From positions 1 through 64,000 of the forward strand of contig JAMPIV010003425.1 of the NCBI GenBank assembly GCA_024509875.1: DNA of 64,000 nucleotides. The letters run 5' to 3'. The position numbers and the translations under genes were made by a program. Numbering within the stretch: the first letter of the stretch is position 1; each line of letters opens with the position of its first letter. Shown here one piece after another: positions 57,396-64,000 of the stretch. This DNA comes from Oreohelix idahoensis. Its lineage: Eukaryota; Mollusca; Gastropoda; Stylommatophora; Oreohelicidae. The notes under the pieces were generated by a model that made no database searches, was not told the DNA's origin, and saw only the letters and a program-made list of their open reading frames with translations.

Positions 57396-59232
57396 TTCTC
57401 TCACACTGTAAAGTGCTGTGTATATTGTTCTGTAAAGCTCCACTATCAATCACTGTAACATGTTGTTTGTGGTGTCACTACTGTATATGTCCATTGTAGT
57501 GTACAGAGTTGTGGAGATCAGGCATGCTCCAGTCTACCCAGCTGTAAATGGGTAACTCACCCTAGTCCTGAGTTAGGGAAGGCAAAGGCAGCTGTAAGCA
57601 GTAGTTTCCCTCTAAGGCTCCAGGGGAAGCAGGCCCTAAACTTGGTCAATTCAACCGACGCAGGATGGTGTAGATATGGAGTAGAAGTGTAGAGTGTGAT
57701 TAACGCGAATGGTGTACTGTTCGTGTTCTGACCAATCTAATCACTCATACACTTGTGTCTACAAGGCACCAATGCAGACTGCTGGAATCTTTGTTTACAC
57801 AGTTTATTTAGACGCACACACTGGGACATCACGAGTAAATCATGGGTACAGTTTGACACATCAATTTGCAGGCATACATAGCAGATCACAAGTCATGACA
57901 CGTTCATAAATAATGGGTAGTACATCAATAGCTTCCAATGTCATGATACATAATGGCCGCATCCCCTATCTGACTAAGCGCGTCAGTGAAGGCGGATCGG
58001 TGGGAGCCGCGCTGGTGTAATGGCTTCGGCGTTGTACTGGCGACCAGGTGTTCATGGTTCAAACCCGGGCGTGAAGGTTTACGGCCGGGTAAGCCTAACT
58101 CCTGTGATAAAGTTGTGGATGGGAAGGAGCGAAGCTCCTGACCGGGTTGGAAGGAAAGTCCTCAGGTTCCCCAGCCTCGCAATGACATGTCATTGGGCCG
58201 AAGGGCTGAAAGCCCAAGTGCCGCTGGTTAAGGAAAAAAAAAAAAAAAAGGCGGATCGGTAAGTAACTAAAGTTGCTTTATGTTCACAGTTTATATCATA
58301 TATGAAACCATGGAAGGGGTTTCTATCAACATTGAGATCTCCTTGCCACTGTCCGAATAGTAAGATACATGCCCCGTTCTTTGGACAGTGATTCAAAATA
58401 CGATGACAGGAATGTAACATGGCCGCCTTCCTGAGTTGTCCCTCACTCACACGAGGGTATATCTAAGCCAAAGTTAATTTGAAATATATAAGAATAATTT
58501 CTTAAAGTTCCTCCAAACAGTTCTACAGTAATCCAGTTACTTCACGTAGACCTAACTGCTATATGGAAGCCCGTCATCTTCGTCGATACAAACGTGACCC
58601 TAGCGTTGTGAAGCACAAAATTCCAGCTAGGTCTAACCGACATGAGATCATCAAAAATAGGGTCTGGAATTACCTGGAGTCCGAATCATACCTGGTACCG
58701 TACATTAGGAGAGTCTCTAACATCAACTCTAGTAGAGACACAATCTCCTACAGAAGAAAACCACTTCATGAATCGTTTTTATTGAAGAATCTACCAGCCC
58801 TGAAAAAATGCGTAACCGCCATTGTAAACAGTACCTCGGAACTCATCACGACTTGTCAAGACAACTCCTACTTCCGCTAGAGCGGCATAACAGAATATAG
58901 TCCTGCCTACCCATCAAAAATATACAATACAGGACTGATTCTACTTGTACTAATAATATGTAATACATATGAATTCAGGCCATAAACATAATAAGCAAAT
59001 TAATATATTTTCTGGCCCTAACAAATAAGTACGGACATGGGTGTCATATCCATGCGCCGAATCAATATCAAGAACGATTACTCCTATGATCAAAAGTGTA
59101 AATCAATCATGAGTTATCTCGCTTTACCATAGACAGCATTTTCATACACAAATGAATGAATGTCTATATCTTTTCCATATTAAATAGCCATATCGATTTT
59201 TGTAATATGTGCGTCAAAATATGCACGCAACA
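57396..59232 (-). repeat. Upstream (5-prime) LTR, carrying a SINE
   Basis: Same sequence as 49162-50742 apart from a few substitutions, a missing agg triplet near 57664 and the SINE at 58002-58247 with its 13-bp duplication. The minus-strand start is TGTTGCGTGC at 59232. Since this LTR would hold the promoter, the SINE may alter expression. Confidence 0.92.
58002..58247 (+). mobile_element. tRNA-derived SINE inserted in the LTR
   Basis: Starts gggagccgcgctggtgtaat, has B box ggttcaaaccc about 55 bp in, and ends in A16-17. It is flanked by aaggcggatcggt at 57989-58001 and 58248-58260. The other LTR has one uninterrupted copy of that site (about 49759-49771), proving the insertion and giving its exact limits. 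It is related at the 5-prime end to the SINE at 47964 but differs in body and tail (A run versus T run). Confidence 0.96.
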
Positions 59233-60130
59233 GTATGATAGCATTTATATAATAAAATTGTAGTTGTCTTTATAGTGACGTTTGTTTCATAAAAATTTTG
59301 GATAGGAAATAACAATTTTAAACTAGGCAGTGACTTTTCAATCTTCTTGTGTTTTTCATGTTCACTTGTAGACTTCCGACAATGCATAGTTTTCATTACC
59401 TTCCAGCTCCCTGTAAACTATAAGCCTTGAACATGTTCACGTAAGCCCTTCTATCTTGTGCCATCCATTAAAGGTCTTTACGTGTCCTCTTTTTATAACT
59501 ATAGAGTTCACTACAACCGGTGTTCGCTGAACCCTGAGGAAGTACAGGCAGCATTGTCGTGGCTGGCGAGTCGTTTTTAGGGCAAGTCATTTTCAAGGCT
59601 TCATGCTAACAGATGGATAATGTTAGTCCTTTTCAGGACTTAGTATATCAACGCTGGTCGGGCTAGGAGTCATGCCAGCCGATAGATGCTAGTAGTCCTT
59701 TTCAGGGCTTAGAGTTTATCAGCACATCGCTTCAGTTAACAGAGTTAATTTATTTTTGAATGGCAAATTGCGCTCTGTTATAACCAAATGACTTAAGTCT
59801 AGGCTGAAAGAAACGTGCCTCGCCACATGAAGGAAACATAAAATATCCCTTTGAAATCTATCATCAACGCTCTTCTCTGTGTGTTTTTGATCTCCCTCTA
59901 TTTCTCTTAACTTGTCAGAACTAGGACTGCCTTCTATCAGTTTTATACTTGCGTTATGTCTCATGCGTCTCTCGTCGCTCTCATACCATCATATCTATTA
60001 ACATCACAAAGTTGGCTGTCTGTCTCAGGTCTCCCTCATCGCCTAACATTGTCTCTTTCAAAGATGTTGGTGAAGACTAATTGCAACAACTGGATGTACT
60101 ATCTAAACCAAAAGGCAGCATACAGGCACA
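59233..60130. other. No gene; short degenerate repeat
   Basis: Near 59570-59715 the phrase agtccttttcaggacttag recurs with about 75-bp spacing and is itself partly self-complementary. Nothing else recognised. Confidence 0.35.
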
Positions 60131-60418
60131 TTAATATTAGACAAACATAAAGGTATGTTTTCAGGCACTCGTAAGAAATAAAGAAGTAGAACACTTGGAC
60201 AACAGAAAAACCACAGACGTGAGTGGCTTACCCAGGGTTCGAACCCCGTACCTTCCGTACGACAACTCCGCCTAGCTATCAAGCGAATCACACTGACCCC
60301 ACGGCCAGCTAGGCATCCCCATTAAAAGATGCTTTGCTGACTATTTATCAGTACGAAACACACAAGATAACACCGGAAGTATACAGTGGGCAACTCAGCC
60401 CTTAAATGACGCAATCAC
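60131..60418. repeat. Foldback repeat, copy 1 (spacer in inverse orientation)
   Basis: 98 bp of arm sequence (ttaatattagacaaacataa to gtgagtggct) followed by a spacer that is the reverse complement of 60697-60885. On the minus strand the spacer holds a B-box-like ggttcgaaccc, so a tRNA-related origin is likely. Confidence 0.85.
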
Positions 60419-60544
60419 TTCTGTTGTTCTCCTATTAACAGTATGTGTCAGTCCAAACAAGACAAAGACCTTGATACTGGGTCCAGTAAATAGTAGAAGA
60501 CTTAAGGACATTAGTATAGAACAGAGGGTAGGTTTCTGGTATTG

Positions 60545-61038
60545 TATAAACATAAATAACACATAAGGAAGGGAAACCCGAGGCCTGTAAACAGTAAATT
60601 AATATTAGACAAACATAAAGGTATGTTTTCAGGCACTCGTAAGAAATAAAGAAGTAGAACACTTGGACAACAGAAAAACAACAGACGTGAGTGGCTGATT
60701 GCGTCATTTAAGGGCTGAGATGCCCACTGTATACTTCCGGTGTTATCTTGTGTGTTTCGTACTGATAAATAGCCAGCAAAGCATCTTTTAATGGGGATGC
60801 CTAGCTGGCCGTGGGGTCAGTGTGATTCGCTTGATAGCTAGGCGGAGTTGTCGTACGGAAGGTACGGGGTTCGAACCCTGGGTAAGCCACTCACGTCTGT
60901 TGTTTTTCTGTTGTCCAAGTGTTCTACTTCTTTATTTCTTACGAGTGCCTGAAAACATACCTTTATATTTGTCTAATATTAATTTACTGTTTACAGGCCT
61001 CGGGTTTCCCTTCCTTATGTGTTATTTATGTTTATACA
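60545..61038. repeat. Foldback repeat, copy 2 (152-bp inverted arms)
   Basis: Arms 60545-60696 and 60886-61038 are inverted copies of each other, with a 189-bp spacer containing ggggttcgaaccctgg (a B box) and a G-rich tRNA-like stretch. Compared with copy 1, the spacer is flipped relative to the arm. The coding-like frame MIRLIARRSCRTEGTGFEP over the tRNA-like part is a by-product. Confidence 0.88.
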
Positions 61039-61154
61039 GGCACATACTGGTTATAAAACCAGCGGCGGCTCGTTCTCGCGATGTCCATCGCTACCTGAAC
61101 TTTAAAAAAAAAAACTCTCCATGTTTTAATAATGACATGTCACGTGTCTTCGTA

Positions 61155-61246
61155 GACATCTTACAACAGCTATGGTTGACATCTTACAACAGCTATGGTT
61201 GACATCTTACAACAGCTATGGTTGACATCTTACAACAGCTATGGTT
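61155..61246. repeat. 23-bp tandem repeat, four copies
   Basis: gacatcttacaacagctatg gtt, repeated four times with no differences seen. Confidence 0.93.
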
Positions 61247-61261
61247 CTACATTAGAGGTAG

Positions 61262-61391
61262 GGCACTGCACGAAGGATGGCCACTGACCAAGCAAAGTGG
61301 AGACTATTGCTGTCCTACAAGACGCCGCCAGGCGTGATGGCCACTGATTGCTTTGCCAGTCGGTGAGTAAATATCGAAGAAGAAAAAGAAT
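61262..61391 (+). mobile_element. LINE 3-prime end fragment (GAA-tail family)
   Basis: gcacgaaggatggccactga, caggcgtgatggccactgat and a tcgaagaagaaaaa tail match the ends of the LINEs at 24120-24250 and 44660-44803. Only about 130 bp remain, with a short internal deletion near 61305. Confidence 0.8.
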
Positions 61392-61908
61392 GGTATTACA
61401 TTGAACCCTACTCAAAAGCTCTCTCTTGCACTTGTGGCCATGATGGTGTGTGTTAAGAACAGATCTTATGTAGGGGAAGTAAATCTTTTAAATGCTTGTT
61501 GTACAAGTGAATTTTGGGTTGCGTCGCTTGGATGCTTGATTAGCTGTGAATTGTCTAAACAAATATATGATAGAAGACAGAGAGAACAGAAAGCGTGATG
61601 AACGCTGATCATCTCAAGTGTTGAGATGTACTTGTTCTGAATTGTTTTGAGCTGTGTGTGATTAGCTCTCGCGACTAGGTCGCGCATGTTTTTGTTGACT
61701 GTGCTGTGTTGAACAGCGGAGTCTCGTGACTGTTCGGGCGGGACTGGTGTGTGATCCCGGGCAGTCTGTTCTGGGCGGTGACCGAGATAGTCAGCCCTGG
61801 GTTTTTCGAAGTGTGTGCCTGCGCAGTGCTGAAGATAAGATGTCGACTAGTGTTTTCGCTGTGTGTGGATGAAGAATATGTTTGGTGAAGATTTTTGGAG
61901 GCCATGAT
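61392..61908. other. No gene recognised
   Basis: Unique sequence. The G/C-richer part 61680-61860 could be the promoter part of an LTR that ends near 62448, but no partner LTR is present. Confidence 0.3.
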
Positions 61909-62260
61909 TTATAGGCCATGATGATTTATGTAGCTGCCGTGTGAGCAGTCTTTTCTGAGAAGTTGAGTACTTTATAGGCCATGATTTATGTAGCTGCCGT
62001 TTATAGGCCATGATTTATGTAGCTGCCGTGTGAGCAGTCTTTTCTGAGAAGTGGAGTACTTTATAGGCCACGATTTATGTAGCTGCCGTGTTAGCAGTCT
62101 TTTCTGAGAAGTGGAGTACTTTATAGACCAAGATTTATGTAGCTGCCGTGTGAGCAGTCTTTTCTGTGAAGTAGAGATTTATGGGATTATCATAACTGCC
62201 GTGGATGCAGTCTGTGAGTATACTGAGAAATGTAGAGATTTATAGGCCATGTTTATGAGT
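61909..62260. repeat. 60-bp tandem repeat, about five units
   Basis: Unit ttataggccatgatttatgt, agctgccgtgtgagcagtct, tttctgagaagtggagtact. Exact 60-bp spacing for the phrase tttctg at 62041, 62101 and 62161; the first unit has an internal partial duplication and the last decays. Confidence 0.92.
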
Positions 62261-63440
62261 ATGCTGAGAGATAATTCGCGTTTCGTGTATCTTGCTGTAA
62301 ACTGTACTTGATGTCGACGTGATTGTGCTGTGACGTGATTGTGCTGTGACTTAATAAACCATTATTAAATGTCACCAGTCGTTTCAACGCTCCTTGACTC
62401 TGATGTACGTTACTGGTGTGTATGATTGTACCAACACACCCACTTCAACATTCCAAACACGGTAACAGAGTAGCAGTACGCATATTTATAAATAGCCCTG
62501 TGTTCGCGTGGCTTGTAATATAGAACAGTGTTTCGTCTTTACCAGTGATGGCCGGCCTCTCTGCCTACGGGCAGTCACCTATTTATAATTAGCCTGTGTG
62601 GCGTATATGTATCAAAAGAGACTCTCGACTTTTGCAGTGTATATGCATTAAAAAACTATGATCCTCTAAATTGGTGGTTTCAAGTCAAGTTGGATCTAAT
62701 ACCTACTACTGAAAGTATTACTGAGAAAACATGCGGTAACATGTCTGATGGCCAGTATGACTTATTGATACCAGTCTGAAATAGTACTCAACAGTGTGGT
62801 TGATGTTTGTATTTACAGTGTTGTATAGGGTGGACTCGTCTCACTACCCAAACAGTAGACAGCTAGGTGTTGATGATGTTATGGTACTTTAACTCTAGAT
62901 GATGGTACATCACACGAAGATACAATTGATGGATGGAGAACCTCTATCGTAAAGCACTGCATTCAACCAAGCAGTGAATAACATATGGTGTTTATTTACA
63001 GTAGTCATCCAACAAAAAAACATAATCCGTCGAAAAATATACTCATGCCCAACCTTCCATCGAGGCGGGTCTTCTTCCACAATGTACAAAAATTATATTC
63101 ATTTAGAAAACTTTTGAAAAATAAGTTTCTTCTCATTCCATCAAATTCCCTCCTTTATAGTCTGACACAGCCTTACTAGCTCGAAGAAGAATTTATGTTC
63201 TCTGGTTTTGTTTACTACTCATGATGAGGCACGTTAGGTCTGGTGGAACTAGTTTTGAGGTATTTACTGTATAAACTGGTCTAACTACCAGGGCTGTTTA
63301 TTTATATCCATTAAACATTGTTCCACGCTGCCCTATCTACTGTCTATCTTCTCTGCTATCTTATTCAACATACCTGTTTGTCTTGAATAATGTCTTGATG
63401 CCTTGTTAATATAAATCTTGTTATGGCGACTTCATCTTTC
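62261..63440. other. No gene; possible LTR-like poly(A) region at left
   Basis: AATAAA lies at about 62353, about 95 bp before accaacaca (62440-62448), the arrangement of an LTR 3-prime half. A second LTR or internal coding region is not visible, so this is only a suggestion. The remainder to 63440 is unassigned. Confidence 0.25.
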
Positions 63441-64000
63441 TTGCTTTCTTACTTACTTAGTCGTTCCCCTTCTACCGTGAGGTATAGAGGTTTGGAAGAG
63501 AGAGCGCCAGACTATCCTATCGGCTGTCTTCCTCCTGGCCTGGTTCCATTCTAGTCCTCGGTCCTTCAAATATTGTCTAATGTTGTCCTCCCAGCTGACT
63601 CTGGGTCGTCCTGGTGGACTGGATCCCTGGCTCTTTGTTTCCCATGCTTGTCGTGGTAGCCGATCTTCTCCCATTCTGCAGACATGGCCAAACCATCTTA
63701 GTTGGGACTGTTCTAATTGGATCTGCAGGGGGTGGGATTTTAGGCCTTGGCGTATCGTCTGGTTGCGGACCATGTCTCTTCTTGTTACTTCAACCACCTT
63801 CCTCAGATACCTCATTTCTGAGGTTTGGATCTGGCTTTTATGGGTTGTAGTCATTGCCCATGATTCGCATCCATATGTCAAGACTGGGACATAGGTGGAG
63901 CGGTATACAGCCATCTTCGTTTTCTTACCAACCTCTCTCTTGCTGAGGAATCCTCGATTTGTGGCCTGAAAAAGTCTCTCAGCTGCTGCCTTTCGAGTGG
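63441..64000 (-). pseudogene. LINE C-terminal region with TAAG tail, copy 2 (runs off window)
   Basis: On the minus strand, from the window edge: FLSKREVGKKTKMAVYRSTY, VPVLTYGCESWAMTTTHKSQ, EMRYLRKVVEVTRRDMVRN, QLRWFGHVCRMGEDRLPRQA, GRPRVSWEDNIRQYLKDRG, RKTADRIVWRSLFQTS, ending GRRGTTK and a TAA at about 63453. A (taag)n tail (63441-63456) follows. The frame is unbroken from 64000 to the stop, and it is the same family as 44923-45356. It may continue upstream with RT catalytic motifs beyond the window, so whether it is truncated is unknown. The frames on the plus strand here are shadows. Confidence 0.85.

Larger units (their letters stand above)
49162..59232 (-). mobile_element. LTR retrotransposon, Gmr1-like (integrase before RT)
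   Basis: A 10-kb element on the minus strand: upstream LTR 57396-59232, leader about 56011-57395, gag start 56010, main frame 55762-51152, 3-prime region 50743-51151, downstream LTR 49162-50742. Protein order is Gag, protease, integrase, RT, RNase H, which is the Ty1/copia-like order but with Ty3/gypsy-type domains; this is the Gmr1-like group. The two LTRs are nearly identical (I noticed about six substitutions and a 3-bp indel besides a SINE), so insertion is fairly recent. A target duplication was not found at the edges I chose. Two single-base breaks in the N-terminal gag make this copy probably defective as read. Confidence 0.92.

Noticed and set aside
60805..60890. A second tRNA gene
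   Set aside because: Only the B box and a vague tRNA-like outline are present; no clean acceptor or anticodon stem, and it lies in a multi-copy foldback repeat.

Overview
This is eukaryotic, animal nuclear DNA, and it is almost entirely mobile elements and tandem repeats. No intact host protein gene could be supported. The only conventional host gene I can defend is one tRNA-Leu(CAG) at about 11.1 kb with its Pol III T-run terminator. The non-LTR retrotransposon (LINE) families, a Penelope-like element, tRNA-derived SINEs and an LTR element of the Gmr1-like type suggest an invertebrate. My guess is a mollusc, possibly a sacoglossan-type gastropod; this is inference from element families, not proof. 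|| Layout. 0-1.2 kb: decayed hAT transposase (minus). 1.9-9.5 kb: a 36-bp minisatellite split by two tandem 3.0-3.5 kb LTR-like copies, one of which looks badly indel-ridden. 10-14.8 kb: tRNA-Leu plus small dispersed repeats. 14.8-17.2 kb: a LINE tail running into a 19/22-bp CATCAC-type array. 18.3-24.25 kb: a minus-strand LINE with reverse transcriptase and a restriction-like endonuclease, split by a 2.9-kb insertion that carries a TTAA-flanked inverted-repeat element with an integrase relic, and abutted head to head by a second LINE. 25.6-32.2 kb: 6.6 kb of a very uniform 45-bp satellite. 32.9-33.8 kb: a 14-bp array turning into a 25-bp array. || 34.4-44.9 kb: a second, unrelated 45-bp satellite broken by nested insertions. 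The chain is satellite, then LINE (9-bp target duplication), then an LTR-like element (5-bp duplication), then a Penelope-like element (14-bp duplication); the same LINE also carries a 23-bp LINE crumb. 44.9-47.8 kb: two more LINE 3-prime regions, one carrying an internal 26/27-bp minisatellite. 48.0 kb: a SINE with target duplication. || 49.2-59.2 kb: a nearly complete LTR retrotransposon on the minus strand, with about 1.57-kb LTRs and a 1536-codon Gag-PR-INT-RT-RNaseH frame in which integrase precedes reverse transcriptase. Its upstream LTR carries a SINE. 60-61 kb: a foldback/flip repeat. 61.2-62.4 kb: short tandem repeats. 63.4-64 kb: a LINE running off the window edge. || How it fits together: the arrays are repeatedly found inside or directly against LINE 3-prime ends, and several insertions can be proved from inside the window because an empty copy of the same target site is also present. 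Reading was by eye, so boundaries of degenerate elements are approximate.
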